Shown here in pieces: positions 17,573 through 26,452 of a DNA stretch of 64,000 nt; positions within the stretch are counted from its first letter, which is position 1; every line of letters starts with the position of its first letter. This stretch comes from Streptomyces sp. cf386. Its GTDB lineage: Bacteria > Actinomycetota > Actinomycetes > Streptomycetales > Streptomycetaceae. The stretch spans positions 252,280 to 316,279 of the forward strand of contig NZ_FNHV01000011.1 in NCBI RefSeq assembly GCF_900103585.1, given 5' to 3'. Below the pieces are notes generated by a model that had not been told where the DNA came from, made no database searches, and worked only from the letters and a program-made list of their open reading frames with translations. The position numbers and the translations under genes were made by a program.

Positions 17573-17986
17573 CTAGCCCAGCGTCTGGGCCGCCGTCGGC
17601 GAGGAGTCCTTCAGGAACTGCGTGCAGCGCTCGTACTCCTCCTGCTCGCCGATCGCTCCGGCGGCGCGGGCGAGGGCGTGCAGGGCGCGCAGGAAGCCGC
17701 GGTTCGGCTCGTGCTCCCAGGGGACGGGGCCGTGGCCCTTCCAGCCGCTGCGGCGCAGGGCGTCCAGGCCGCGGTGGTAGCCCGTACGGGCGTAGGCGTA
17801 CGACTCCACGACGCTGCCGCGCTCGAACGCGTCGTCGGCCAGTTGGGCCCAGGCCAGCGAGGAGGTGGGGTACTTCGCGGCGACCTCCGCGGGGGCGGTG
17901 CCGGCGGCGAGGAGCTCGCGCGGGCCGGGGTCGTCGGGGAGGTGGGTCGGGGGCGGGCCCCCGAGGAGGTTTTCGTGAATGGCCAT
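17573..17986 (-). CDS. DUF3151 family protein
   Basis: A 137-residue soluble protein beginning MAIHENLLGGPPPTHLP, with the conserved SSLAWAQLADDAFE and GWKGHGPVPWEHEPNRGFLRAL segments typical of the actinobacterial DUF3151 family. The mostly helical second half resembles tetratricopeptide-like packing. No function is established. The ATG at 17984-17986 matches the family start. It is conserved next to the kyn genes and aldolase in Streptomyces but not obviously linked to either. Confidence 0.85.
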   Translation of the reverse strand: MAIHENLLGGPPPTHLPDDPGPRELLAAGTAPAEVAAKYPTSSLAWAQLADDAFERGSVVESYAYARTGYHRGLDALRRSGWKGHGPVPWEHEPNRGFLRALHALARAAGAIGEQEEYERCTQFLKDSSPTAAQTLG

Positions 17987-18069
17987 GGGGTCCAGTCTGG
18001 CCCATGGGCGGGTACGGCAGTGCGGTGTGGCTGCGCCGTGGTGCCCTTTCGCGACCACCGGGGTTTCCT

Positions 18070-18251
18070 CGCCCCCGCCGCCCCTACCCGTCCCATCCCC
18101 AGGGGCTCCGCCCCCTGGACCCCCGCTCCTCAAACGCCGGAGAGGCTGTCTTAGCCCGTCCGGCGTTTGAGGACGAGGCCCCTTCAGGGCCGATACCGGG
18201 GGTCTGGGGGCGGAGCCCCCAGTGAGGGGACGGGGAGGGGCGGCGGGGGCG
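18070..18251. repeat. Dispersed GC-rich intergenic repeat, copy B (two inverted half copies)
   Basis: The left half (about 18070-18155) runs in the orientation of copy A and ends CTCCTCAAACGCCGGAGAGG. The right half (about 18152-18251) is inverted and begins AGCCCGTCCGGCGTTTGAGG, as in copy C. The two halves form a large imperfect palindrome in the gap between the MFS gene stop and the DUF3151 start. Confidence 0.7.
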
Positions 18252-18264
18252 AAACCAACACCAC

Positions 18265-19728
18265 CTACAACCGCCCCCTGCTCCGCACCCCCTCCAACGG
18301 CGGCGCCGTCACCCCACCATGCGTACGGCACTCCGGGCGGGTGCAGTCCGGCGGCAGGCGTCGTACCGTCGCGAAAGCGAGCAGCGCGCCGGCGACCAGG
18401 ACCCCCGCGCACAGGACCATCGCCTGGTCGAACGCGTCGTTGAAGGCGTCCGGGGAGCGGTACGCCTCCTGGCCCATACCGGTCAGCAGGGGCAGCGCGG
18501 CCACCGCCAGCAAGCCGGCCGCGCGGGCCGCCGCGTTGTTGATGCCGCTGGCCAGCCCCGCCCGGGAGACGTCCACGGAGGCGAGGACGGTCGCGGTCAG
18601 GGGGGCGACCAGGGTGACCAGGCCGAAGCCCAGGACCAGGACGGCGGGGAGGACGTCGGTGGCGTAGGTGGCGTCGGGGCCGACCCTCAGCATCAGCAGC
18701 ATGCCGACCGCGCACAGCAGGGGCCCGACGGTGAGCGGGATGCGCGGACCGATGCGGTCGGCCAGGGCGCCGGAGCGGGCGGAGAGGAGCAGCATCAGGA
18801 CGGTCGTCGGGAGCAGTGCCGTACCGGCGCCGAGGGCTGAGTAGCCGGAGACGACCTGGAGCTGGAGCGCGGCGAGGAAGAAGAAGCCGCCGAGGGCCGC
18901 GTACACGCACAGGGTGACGACGTTGACCGCGGTGAACTGGCGGGACGCGAAGATGTCGAGCGGCATCATCGGGTCGGAGCGGCGCTTCTCGACGACCACG
19001 AAGGCAATGCCGGCCGCCACGCCCGCCACTGCCGTCAGGGCCACTGCCAGCCCGCCCTGCGGTGCCTCGATCAGCGCGTACGTCACCAGGGCGAGGGAGG
19101 CGGCGCCCAGGACCGCGCCGAGTACGTCGAAGCGGCCGTGCTTGGTGCCGTCGCCCGACTCGGGGACGTGCCGTACGGCGATCGGCGCGCACAGCAGGGC
19201 CAGCGGGACGTTGAGCAGGAACACCCAGCGCCAGCCGGGTCCGTCCACCAGCCAGCCGCCCAGGAAGGGGCCGATCGCCGCGCCGATCCCCCCGAACCCG
19301 GACCACAGGCCCACGGCCCGACTCCGGTCGTCGGGGTGGAAGGACGCCTGGATGAGCGCGAGCGAGCCCGGCGTGAGGAGCGCCCCGCCGATGCCCTGCA
19401 GGGCCCGGGCCGCGATGAGCACCCCGGCGTTCGGGGCGAGCCCGCAGAGGAGTGAGGCGGCGGCGAACCACACCACCCCGATGACGAAGATCCGGCGACG
19501 CCCGTACCGGTCCCCCAGCGAACCGCCCAGCAGGATCAGCCCTGCCAGGGTGAGCATGTACGCGTTGACCGTCCACTGGAGCGCGGCGAGGTCGGCGTCC
19601 AGGTCCTCGCCGATGCGCGGGAGGGCGACGTTGACGACGGTCGAGTCCAGCATGGCCATGCTGGAGCCGAGCACGGTGGTGAGCAGGATCCACTTGCCTT
19701 GCGGCGAGGCCAGCCGGACATCGGGCAT
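18265..19728 (-). CDS. MFS drug-efflux transporter, DHA2 (EmrB/QacA) family
   Basis: A 487-residue protein with 14 predicted spans that would export small hydrophobic compounds by proton antiport. It has the motif-C-type opening ILLTTVLGSSMAMLDSTVVNVALP and motif A GDRYGRRRIFVIG. The ATG at 19726-19728 (MPDVRLASPQG) is preferred, because a longer reading would run back through the aldolase terminator. It ends with a hydrophilic tail. No regulator is adjacent. The cargo is unknown. Confidence 0.9.
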   Translation of the reverse strand: MPDVRLASPQGKWILLTTVLGSSMAMLDSTVVNVALPRIGEDLDADLAALQWTVNAYMLTLAGLILLGGSLGDRYGRRRIFVIGVVWFAAASLLCGLAPNAGVLIAARALQGIGGALLTPGSLALIQASFHPDDRSRAVGLWSGFGGIGAAIGPFLGGWLVDGPGWRWVFLLNVPLALLCAPIAVRHVPESGDGTKHGRFDVLGAVLGAASLALVTYALIEAPQGGLAVALTAVAGVAAGIAFVVVEKRRSDPMMPLDIFASRQFTAVNVVTLCVYAALGGFFFLAALQLQVVSGYSALGAGTALLPTTVLMLLLSARSGALADRIGPRIPLTVGPLLCAVGMLLMLRVGPDATYATDVLPAVLVLGFGLVTLVAPLTATVLASVDVSRAGLASGINNAAARAAGLLAVAALPLLTGMGQEAYRSPDAFNDAFDQAMVLCAGVLVAGALLAFATVRRLPPDCTRPECRTHGGVTAPPLEGVRSRGRL

Positions 19729-19742
19729 GACCCAGATATACA

Positions 19743-19772
19743 ACGAGCCCGGCGCCGTAGCACCGGGCTCGT
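19743..19772 (-). terminator. Terminator after fba
   Basis: ACGAGCCCGG (19743-19752) pairs with CCGGGCTCGT (19763-19772), loop of ten bases. It sits 15 bases past the aldolase stop and just before the MFS start. Confidence 0.75.
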
Positions 19773-19787
19773 CGCGAAGACCGCGGG

Positions 19788-20810
19788 TTACTTGATCTTC
19801 GTACCCGTGGAGCGCAGGTTGCCGCACGCCTCGGTCACACGCGCGGCCATGCTCGCCTCGGCCAGCTTGCCCCAGGTCCGCGGGTCGTAGGTCTTCTTGG
19901 AGCCGACCTCACCATCGACCTTCAGGACACCGTCGTAGTTCTGGAACATGTGGGCCGCCACCGGACGCGTGAAGGCGTACTGCGTGTCGGTGTCGATGTT
20001 CATCTTGACGACGCCGTTGTCCAGCGCGATCGCGATCTCCTCCTCGGAGGAGCCGGAGCCGCCGTGGAAGACGAAGTCGAAGGGCGAGGCCTTGCCGTAC
20101 TTGGCGGCGACGCCCTCGTTCAGCTCCTTGAGCAGGTCGGGGCGGAGCACGACGTTGCCCGGCTTGTAGACGCCGTGGACGTTGCCGAAGGAGGCGGCGA
20201 GCAGGTAGCGCCCCTTCTCACCGAGACCGAGCGCCTCGACCGTACGAATGGCGTCGTCGACGGTCGTGTAGAGGGAGTCGTTGATCTCGTGCGAGACGCC
20301 GTCCTCCTCACCACCGGTCGGGGTGATCTCGACCTCAAGGATGATCTTCGCGGCGCGGGCGCGCTCCAGCAGCTCCTGCGCGATGGAGAGGTTGTCGGCG
20401 AGGGTCTCGGCCGAACCGTCCCACATGTGCGACTGGAACAGCGGGTTCTCACCGCGCGCGACGCGCTCCTCGGACACGGCGAGCAGCGGCCGTACGTACC
20501 CGTCGAGCTTGTCCTTCGGGCAGTGGTCCGTGTGCAGGGCGACGGTGATGTCGTACTTCTTGGCGACGATGTGCGCGAACTCGGCCAGGGCGACGGCGCC
20601 GATGACCATGTCCTTGCTGTGCTGACCGCCCAGGAACTCGGCGCCACCCGTCGAGATCTGGATGATGCCGTCGCTCTCCGCCTCCGCGAAACCGCGCAGG
20701 GCCGCGTGCAGGGTCTGGGAGGAGGTCACGTTGATGGCCGGGTAGGCGAACTTGCCTGCCTTCGCCCGGTCGAGCATCTCGTTGTAGACCTCGGGGGTTG
20801 CGATGGGCAT
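19788..20810 (-). CDS. fba: Fructose-bisphosphate aldolase, class II
   Basis: A 340-residue zinc-dependent glycolytic enzyme that interconverts fructose 1,6-bisphosphate with dihydroxyacetone phosphate and glyceraldehyde 3-phosphate. Zinc-binding and active-site motifs are seen: VALHTDHCPKDKLDG (catalytic Asp and metal His), LEVEITPTGGEEDGV, NVHGVYKPGNV and FHGGSGSSEEEI. The start MPIATPEVYNEMLDRA matches the family. It stands alone, with its own terminator and an upstream gap of about 150 bp. Confidence 0.97.
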   Translation of the reverse strand: MPIATPEVYNEMLDRAKAGKFAYPAINVTSSQTLHAALRGFAEAESDGIIQISTGGAEFLGGQHSKDMVIGAVALAEFAHIVAKKYDITVALHTDHCPKDKLDGYVRPLLAVSEERVARGENPLFQSHMWDGSAETLADNLSIAQELLERARAAKIILEVEITPTGGEEDGVSHEINDSLYTTVDDAIRTVEALGLGEKGRYLLAASFGNVHGVYKPGNVVLRPDLLKELNEGVAAKYGKASPFDFVFHGGSGSSEEEIAIALDNGVVKMNIDTDTQYAFTRPVAAHMFQNYDGVLKVDGEVGSKKTYDPRTWGKLAEASMAARVTEACGNLRSTGTKIK

Positions 20811-20959
20811 CTGTCCGCTCCTTGGAGTGTGCGGGTTGACGTACTGCGTACGGCGTTCTGCTTACGGCCCTGACCTAGACCTTGGGGGGTGTGACGTCAT
20901 CGTCGGCCCCATCTTTCCAGACGAACCGGGATGCTCCGAGCGCCCCTCGGCCCCGTCCG

Positions 20960-21508
20960 TCAGTCGAGACCGAGCTCGTCCTTGGAGTAGGCGAAGAGGT
21001 ACGGCACACCGGCCCCCTCCTGGATCTTCTCGGCGGCGCCGGTGGCCCGGTCGACGATGGTCGCGACGGCCACGACCTCGGCGCCGGCCGCCCGCACGGC
21101 CTCGACGGCGGTGAGCGGCGAGCCCCCGGTGGTGGAGGTGTCCTCGACGACGAGCACGCGCCGCCCCGCGATGTCCGGCCCCTCGACCTGCCGCTGCAGC
21201 CCGTGCGCCTTGGCCGCCTTCCTCACGACGAAGGCGTCCAGCCGCTTCCCGCGCGCGGCGGCGGCGTGCAGCATCGCGCCGGCGACCGGGTCGGCGCCCA
21301 TGGTCAGCCCGCCCACCGAGTCGAACTCCAGCTCCGCGGTCAGGTCGAGCAGCACCTGCCCGACCAGGGGGGCCGCCTCCCCGTCGAGGGTGATGCGCCG
21401 AAGGTCGACGTAGTAGTCGGCTTCCAGACCCGACGACAGGGTCACCTTGCCGTGCACCACGGCCTTGTCCTTGATCTGCTGCAGCAGCTCGCCACGTACG
21501 TCAGTCAT
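20960..21508 (-). CDS. pyrE: Orotate phosphoribosyltransferase
   Basis: A 182-residue pyrimidine enzyme that joins orotate and PRPP to make OMP. The PRPP loop is VLVVEDTSTTGGSPLTAVEA near residues 118-137. The motif VGGLTMGADPVAGAML and the flexible-loop residues RKAAKAHG, which reach over the active site, are also present. The protein starts MTDVRGELLQQIKDKAVVHG. It is followed closely upstream by the epimerase-like gene (23 bp), so the two are probably co-transcribed. Confidence 0.96.
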   Translation of the reverse strand: MTDVRGELLQQIKDKAVVHGKVTLSSGLEADYYVDLRRITLDGEAAPLVGQVLLDLTAELEFDSVGGLTMGADPVAGAMLHAAAARGKRLDAFVVRKAAKAHGLQRQVEGPDIAGRRVLVVEDTSTTGGSPLTAVEAVRAAGAEVVAVATIVDRATGAAEKIQEGAGVPYLFAYSKDELGLD

Positions 21509-21530
21509 GCGGCCAGCTTAAAGGCCGCGC

Positions 21531-22328
21531 TCACAGCCGCCGCCAGCTCCAGACGGTCGTCGCCTCCAGCGGCTCCAGGGGCGTGACCAGGCGAGGCAGA
21601 CTGTTCAGTCCGTTGGGCGGCCCGGTCTGCGGCTCGACGCACACGGCGGCCTCCTGCTCGTCGTACACGACGACCCACTCCTCCCGGCTGCCGACCTTCA
21701 GCTCCAGCTGCCCCGGCCAGGTGAGGGTGACGTCGACACCGCCGGGCATGCCGAAGCAGTCGTCCCAGGGCCCGGGCTTGGGATCGATGCGGTTCCCCGT
21801 CGGCAGGTGATCGTCCCCGCGCTCCTCCTGCCATGCGGGCGAGAAATCGAGCCGTACATCCTGGGCGCCGTCACCGCCGAGGTTCCGGTTGAACCAGGGG
21901 TGCCAGCCGATCTGAGCCGGGAACGACGCGTTGTACGTCTCGACGGACATGGTGAGGCTGAGGCTGTCCGGGGTGAGCGCGACGACATGGGTGACGCGGC
22001 CGGCGTACGGCCACGGCTCGACCAGGTCGTACGTGATGACGGCCTCGCCCTCGGCGACCCGGGCGACGCTCCAGGCGCCGTCCCGCACGGTGCCGTGGAT
22101 GGCGTTCGGCGGCGCGTTGAGCGGCATCTGCCGCACGACGGCCCCGTCGAGGAACCGCCCGTCCCGGATCCGCCCGCACCAGGGAACCATCGGGAAACAC
22201 CCGAACCGCTCCCCCTGCCGCAACAGCTCCGTCCCCCCGACGCGCAGCCCTCCGACCCGCCCACCGTTCCCCGGCAGCACGTCCACCTCCGCGTCACCCG
22301 CGGTCAGCGTGATGTCATCGTTACTCAC
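21531..22328 (-). CDS. Aldose 1-epimerase (mutarotase) family protein
   Basis: A 265-residue beta-sandwich protein with family features VLPGNGGRVGGLRVGGTELL, PMVPWCGRIRDGRF, IHGTVRDGAW (catalytic-type His), GWHPWFNR (second His) and a late acidic motif in ATCVEPQTGPPNGLN-like sequence. It would interconvert sugar anomers or hexose-6-phosphate anomers. It shares a transcript with pyrE by spacing, although the pathways are unrelated. Confidence 0.9.
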   Translation of the reverse strand: MSNDDITLTAGDAEVDVLPGNGGRVGGLRVGGTELLRQGERFGCFPMVPWCGRIRDGRFLDGAVVRQMPLNAPPNAIHGTVRDGAWSVARVAEGEAVITYDLVEPWPYAGRVTHVVALTPDSLSLTMSVETYNASFPAQIGWHPWFNRNLGGDGAQDVRLDFSPAWQEERGDDHLPTGNRIDPKPGPWDDCFGMPGGVDVTLTWPGQLELKVGSREEWVVVYDEQEAAVCVEPQTGPPNGLNSLPRLVTPLEPLEATTVWSWRRL

Positions 22329-22388
22329 GGGACGACCCTACTGGGACGATCAAGGCGCCTGAAGAGCGCACGCCTTCAACGGCAACGC

Positions 22389-23219
22389 TCAGCGTCGCCG
22401 CCGCAACATCCGCCCCACCACAATCGCCGAAGCCACCACAATCGCCGCCGCCGGAGCCGCCCACCGCAACGTGGAGTTCGGCGCAACCGTCTGCGGCGCG
22501 GGAACCGGCGCATACCGCCCCCGAGGCGGCGCATGGTCCACTTCCTCCGCACTACGCCCGATCATCGTCCGCCGAGCATGCGCCGCCTCGGCAACAGGCG
22601 GCTCACCAACACTCTCCTCCGCCGCAGGCTCAGACACAGGCTCAGACGCAGACGCAGGCGCAGGCGCAGGCGCTGGCGCTGGCGAGTCATCCGCATCCGG
22701 AGTCGTCTCGAACTCACTGGTCACCCGCGGTTCGAACTCCCCCGGCGCCAGGCCCTCCTCCAGCCCCTCACCTTCGCCGCCTTCAGCCCGCTCCTCCCCC
22801 GCCGCACCCCCCAGGCTCTCCGCAAACCGGCTCAGCAGCCGCGTCACCGCCGCCCCCACCGCGTCCCCCGGCAACTCCGAGACCCGCCCGTCCGCCGAGG
22901 CCGTCCCCTCGAACCGCACGGTCGAGCCTCCGTCCGCCTCCACCAGCCGCAGCGTGAGCGCGAGCTTCACCGAGCCGCTGCCGCGCGCCTCACCGGCGTC
23001 ACCCTCGAAGGCGTACGAACCGTCCTCGCGCGCGGAGAGCCGTACGACCCCCCGGTACGTGATGGTGTGCCCGCTGATCCGCATCTTCAGCCGCCCGGTC
23101 AGGGGCTCGGCACCGGCGTCCTGCTGAAGCCCGGGAACCGCCCGGGCCACCCGCGCGGGGTCGGCCAGGACCTCCCTGAGCCGCTCGGCCACAACCGGAA
23201 CGAACACCTCATGCTCCAT
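22389..23219 (-). CDS. SRPBCC/CoxG-like domain protein with C-terminal membrane anchor
   Basis: A 276-residue protein. Residues 1-145 form an SRPBCC lipid-binding fold related to carbon monoxide dehydrogenase subunit G (MEHEVFVPVVAERLREVLADP; RLKMRISGHTITYRG). Residues 150-235 are an acidic Pro/Ala/Ser/Glu-rich linker with an alternating Ala-Pro stretch. A single membrane span lies near 250-268, then RRRR, so the tail anchors the domain on the cytoplasmic face. No CO dehydrogenase genes are nearby. Role unknown. The ATG at 23219 is chosen because it matches the domain start. Confidence 0.8.
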   Translation of the reverse strand: MEHEVFVPVVAERLREVLADPARVARAVPGLQQDAGAEPLTGRLKMRISGHTITYRGVVRLSAREDGSYAFEGDAGEARGSGSVKLALTLRLVEADGGSTVRFEGTASADGRVSELPGDAVGAAVTRLLSRFAESLGGAAGEERAEGGEGEGLEEGLAPGEFEPRVTSEFETTPDADDSPAPAPAPAPASASEPVSEPAAEESVGEPPVAEAAHARRTMIGRSAEEVDHAPPRGRYAPVPAPQTVAPNSTLRWAAPAAAIVVASAIVVGRMLRRRR

Positions 23220-23344
23220 GGTCACCGAGCCTACCCAGCACGAAGCGAAACGCACCCGCGCATCCTGGGATTCGCCCCGCCCGCACTCCCGCCTGGCGTA
23301 CCCTCCCGCCCCTCGACCCACCACCCCGTCAACCGACCACCCCG

Positions 23345-24988
23345 TCAGTACCGCGGGTGCACCAACGTCGAAGCCCCCAACCCCCCGACCCGCGTCCCCT
23401 CCACCGCCCGCGCATCCGCCATCAGCCCCTCCTCCGTCAACGTCCCCAGCCGCGGCGCCCCCTGCCCGCCCCGGAGCCGCAGCACCGGCCGCTGCTCATG
23501 GCTCGCCAGGATGAAGCCCCAGTCGTGCGGTGCCCGGGTCGGGCCCGCCGAGCGGTCCGGGCCGGAGGCGAAGCCGGAGTCGTGGCCCGTGGCGCGGTAG
23601 GGGACGGTGCGTAGGCCCGCGGCGCGCACGGTCGTGTCGACCGTCCAGAAGACGCGGGGGCGGGAGGAGACCGGCCCGGCGTGCACCGCGAGGCGACCGC
23701 CGGGGGTCAGGGCGCGGCGGGCCAGGCCGTAGAACTCCTGCGAGTACAGCTTCGTGCTGGCCGTGATGCCTGGGTCGGGCAGGTCCGAGATGACGACGTC
23801 GTACGTCGCGGGCGGCGCCGCCCGCAGCCAGCGGAAGGCGTCGTCCGTCATGACGTGGACGCGTTCGTCGTCGTACGCATGCCCGTTCAGGTGGGACAGG
23901 GGAGGGTCCCGGCGCGCCAGCCGCACCACCTCCGGGTCGACCTCGACGACATCGACCCGGTGCACCCCGGCATGGCGCAGCACCTCACGCGCCGCCAGCC
24001 CGTCCCCGCCCCCGAGGATCAGTACGCGCGTGTGCTCGCCGCTCATCGCGGGGTGGACCAGCGCCTCGTGGTAGTGGCGTTCGTCCCGGCCGCTGACCCG
24101 GAGGCGGCCGTCGAGGAAGAGGTCGAGAGGGCGGCCGTGCGTGCCGCCGGTGATGACGACCTCCTGGACGTCCGTCTGGAGCGCCACCCGTACGTCCCGT
24201 CCGTACACCGCGTGCCGCGCCGCCCGTTCGAAGTCGTCGACGAGTACGGCGGCGGAGGCGAGGACGCCGAGGACCGTGAGGTTGGCGATCACCAGCAGCC
24301 AGCGGGCGCGGAGGGTGAGGTCCCCCCGGAACAGGCCGAGGATCAGCGCACAGCCCGCGACGGCGTTGACCGCGCCGGTGATCAGGGTCGAGGTCAACTG
24401 GCCCAGCAGGGGCAGCAGGAGGAAGGGGAACGCCAGGCCGCCGACCAGCGCGCCGACGTAGTCCGCGGCGAACAGGTCGGCCACGGCACCGCCCGCGTCC
24501 TGGCGCCGGATGCGCTGGATCAGCTCCATCAGCAGCGGCACTTCGGCGCCGATCAGCAGGCCGATGGTGAGGGAGAAGGCGACGAGGAGGTAGCGAGGGC
24601 CTTCGGCCCACGGGCCGCCCCAGTCGCCGGTCCAGGCGAAGACGGCGTACAGGGCGAGCGCGCTGCAGCCGCCGACGAGGGCGAGGCCGGCCTCGATGGC
24701 GCCGAACCCGGCCGCGGCGAAGGGGCGCAGCCGCTTGGCGACGAGGGAGCCGATGCCCATCGCGAAGACCATGACGGACAGGACTACGGAGGCCTGGGTG
24801 ACCGAGTCACCCATCAAGTACGAGGCCAGGGCGACGAGTTCGAGCTCGTACACGAGTCCGCAGGCGGCGCAGACGAAGACGCACGCGAGGACCAGGAACC
24901 GTCCGGTGCCCGGCCGGACCGGGAGCCGCGGCGGGCCGGCCCAGGGTGGCGGAGCGCCGGGTGGTGCGGGCGCGTGCGGGTCGATCAC
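23345..24988 (-). CDS. Membrane-anchored spermidine-synthase-like protein
   Basis: A 547-residue protein with seven or eight hydrophobic spans in the first 240 residues, then a Rossmann aminopropyltransferase domain. The domain contains DLFLDGRLRVSGRDERHYHE, VLILGGGDGLAAREVLRH (nucleotide loop), VDVVEVDPEVVRLAR and DVVISDLPDPG. Residues contacting decarboxylated AdoMet are present, and the HYHE motif fits a polyamine synthase. Fusion to a membrane domain is a known actinobacterial form whose physiological product is unsettled. It is 36 bases downstream of the DUF2617 gene, a conserved pair. Confidence 0.9.
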   Translation of the reverse strand: MIDPHAPAPPGAPPPWAGPPRLPVRPGTGRFLVLACVFVCAACGLVYELELVALASYLMGDSVTQASVVLSVMVFAMGIGSLVAKRLRPFAAAGFGAIEAGLALVGGCSALALYAVFAWTGDWGGPWAEGPRYLLVAFSLTIGLLIGAEVPLLMELIQRIRRQDAGGAVADLFAADYVGALVGGLAFPFLLLPLLGQLTSTLITGAVNAVAGCALILGLFRGDLTLRARWLLVIANLTVLGVLASAAVLVDDFERAARHAVYGRDVRVALQTDVQEVVITGGTHGRPLDLFLDGRLRVSGRDERHYHEALVHPAMSGEHTRVLILGGGDGLAAREVLRHAGVHRVDVVEVDPEVVRLARRDPPLSHLNGHAYDDERVHVMTDDAFRWLRAAPPATYDVVISDLPDPGITASTKLYSQEFYGLARRALTPGGRLAVHAGPVSSRPRVFWTVDTTVRAAGLRTVPYRATGHDSGFASGPDRSAGPTRAPHDWGFILASHEQRPVLRLRGGQGAPRLGTLTEEGLMADARAVEGTRVGGLGASTLVHPRY

Positions 24989-25024
24989 TTTGCCGACGGT
25001 ACGTCACGGTGCGGGCACGCTCGG

Positions 25025-25579
25025 TCACCCACACGTGTGGTGTTGAGGCTCGGGACGTTTGCGTCTCCGATCGCGGGGCCGTACCCCCACCCTCGTCCGC
25101 GTGGCCACCAACTGCCCGTCCTGCGGGTAGGCGTGCCATGTCCGCCAGTGCACCTGCCCCTGGTGGTACTGGGCGAGCAGTGCGGTGAAGGCGTGCGGGC
25201 TGCCGGGGAACACACCGGCGAGGCCGTGCGGGTGGTCGGCGACCAGGGCCAGCAACTCCTGTGCACGGCCCGCGAACTGGCCCGGCGACAGGATCTCCAC
25301 CCGGGCCGCGAACTCGTACTCCCAGTCACCCGCCCGCTTGGCCACCCCGAGCGGCAACGGTGTGCTGCTGCCGGGCATACAGGCCACCGTCTCCGAACAG
25401 TCGCCCCGCTCCTCCTCCACCAGCACCTGGTGGGACGCGCCGAGCAGTCTCAACTGGAGCTTGGCACCGGCCAGTTCGAGATCCAACGCGGCCAGCGCGG
25501 GCAGCGGCTCCCGCCCCAGGGCCCAGGCGAGGTCGGTCGCGCGCGTGTCGGTATAGGCGGTGTTCAGGGTCGTGAGCAT
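25025..25579 (-). CDS. DUF2617 family protein
   Basis: A 184-residue soluble protein beginning MLTTLNTAYTDTRATDLAWALG, characteristic of DUF2617. Conserved parts include LRLLGASHQVLVEE, FPGSPHAFTALLAQ and WRTWHAYPQDGQLVATRT. The family is found beside membrane spermidine-synthase genes in Streptomyces; here too it is immediately upstream of one on the same strand. No biochemical role is known. The chosen ATG at 25579 matches the family N-terminus. Confidence 0.85.
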   Translation of the reverse strand: MLTTLNTAYTDTRATDLAWALGREPLPALAALDLELAGAKLQLRLLGASHQVLVEEERGDCSETVACMPGSSTPLPLGVAKRAGDWEYEFAARVEILSPGQFAGRAQELLALVADHPHGLAGVFPGSPHAFTALLAQYHQGQVHWRTWHAYPQDGQLVATRTRVGVRPRDRRRKRPEPQHHTCG

Positions 25580-25962
25580 GGGTCGGCTCCGCAAGCACGC
25601 AAAGAAGGGAGGTATCGGTCTCCGGCGCACCCAGGCCGGCTCGGGGAGTCGGCCCGGTCAGCCCGGTCGGCCGGTCAGAAGGGGTGTCCGCGGGACGTCC
25701 GAGGGGCTGCGTTGGGGAAAATAACTGAATCATGAACAGTGGCGCCCCCACAGCGTTTTTACCCAAGTTCGTGGGCTTTCCATCCCTCAGAGGGCTTATC
25801 AGCTCAACTGTTCAACTCCGGCGTACGCCGGGGCGCGGAGCAGCCCGCCGTGAGCCGTACGCAAGGCCGTCGGGGGAACAGGAAAGCGGGGCCGGTCCCA
25901 GGTACCGGCCCCGCTCCGTCCGGATGCGGTTCCCCCTTCTCAGGGAGCTCAGCTGCCCCGTG
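25580..25962. other. Intergenic stretch without a supported gene
   Basis: Holds the upstream region of the DUF2617 gene, with an AT-richer patch (AAAATAACTGAATCATGAAC at 25718-25737) suitable for a promoter, and at its right end the terminator hairpin of the Gly/Cys-rich gene. Plus-strand open frames here have no coding character or ribosome-binding site. Confidence 0.5.
25885..25915 (-). terminator. Terminator after the Gly/Cys-rich small protein gene
   Basis: Perfect 12-base arms AGCGGGGCCGGT (25885-25896) and ACCGGCCCCGCT (25904-25915), loop of seven, followed on the minus strand by CTTTCC. Confidence 0.8.
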
Positions 25963-26223
25963 TCAGCTGCCTCCGCCACCACATCCGCCCCCGCCCCCGC
26001 CTCCACAGGACGACCCGCCTCCGCAGGACGAGCTGCTTCCGCAGGACGAACCCCCGGAGCCGCCGTCGCCCCCGCCGACCCACCAGCCGCCGCCTCCGCC
26101 GTCGTACGAGCTGCCCCTGCGCGCGGACGTACGGCGGCCCGAACGCCGACCGGCGCGGGCGATCGACGCGACGAGCACCACGAGCAACACTGCGGCCAGC
26201 GCAACGATAAAGATCCCGATCAT
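25963..26223 (-). CDS. Small membrane protein with Gly/Ser/Cys-rich tail
   Basis: An 86-residue protein. Residues 2-23 form one membrane span (IGIFIVALAAVLLVVLVAS), then a basic stretch (RAGRRSGRRTSARR) indicates an inside C-terminus. The last 45 residues are almost only Gly, Ser and Cys, with spaced Cys in GGSSCGSSSSCGGGSSCGGG. The tail resembles those of actinobacterial TIGR04222-type membrane proteins, but the domain itself is absent. Spaced Cys could bind metal or form disulfides. It has its own terminator. Function unknown. Confidence 0.7.
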   Translation of the reverse strand: MIGIFIVALAAVLLVVLVASIARAGRRSGRRTSARRGSSYDGGGGGWWVGGGDGGSGGSSCGSSSSCGGGSSCGGGGGGGCGGGGS

Positions 26224-26365
26224 GGCGTCAGCTCCTTCCGTTCCCCCGAAGCGGAGCGAGGCGTCCCCCCGTGGGCACCTCCCGCTCGGTGTGTGCGGGT
26301 CAGATGCCCGGCCGTCTCACGACCCAAAGCAGAGTTGAGGAACTTCAGAGGGTTCGATACGAGGA

Positions 26366-26405
26366 ACGGCCCCTGACCTGCACAGAAGTGCAGTTCAGGG
26401 GCCGT
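26366..26405 (-). terminator. Terminator after the membrane protein gene at 26453
   Basis: Seventeen-base arms, ACGGCCCCTGACCTGCA (26366-26382) and TGCAGTTCAGGGGCCGT (26389-26405), with one G-U pair and a six-base loop. Confidence 0.75.
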
Positions 26406-26452
26406 CCGGCTCATTGGGCCGCCTGTGGGCCGTGGTCTTCCCCAACGACTGT

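Noticed and set aside
17573..19693. Minus-strand frame of 706 codons joining the DUF3151 gene with DNA across the repeat and the MFS gene
   Set aside because: Only the last 137 codons match a family; the upstream part is the wrong frame of the MFS gene and the dispersed repeat.
25732..26376. Plus-strand open frame of 214 codons over the Gly/Cys-rich gene
   Set aside because: Antisense Pro/Ala/Arg-rich shadow; no ribosome-binding site or domain.
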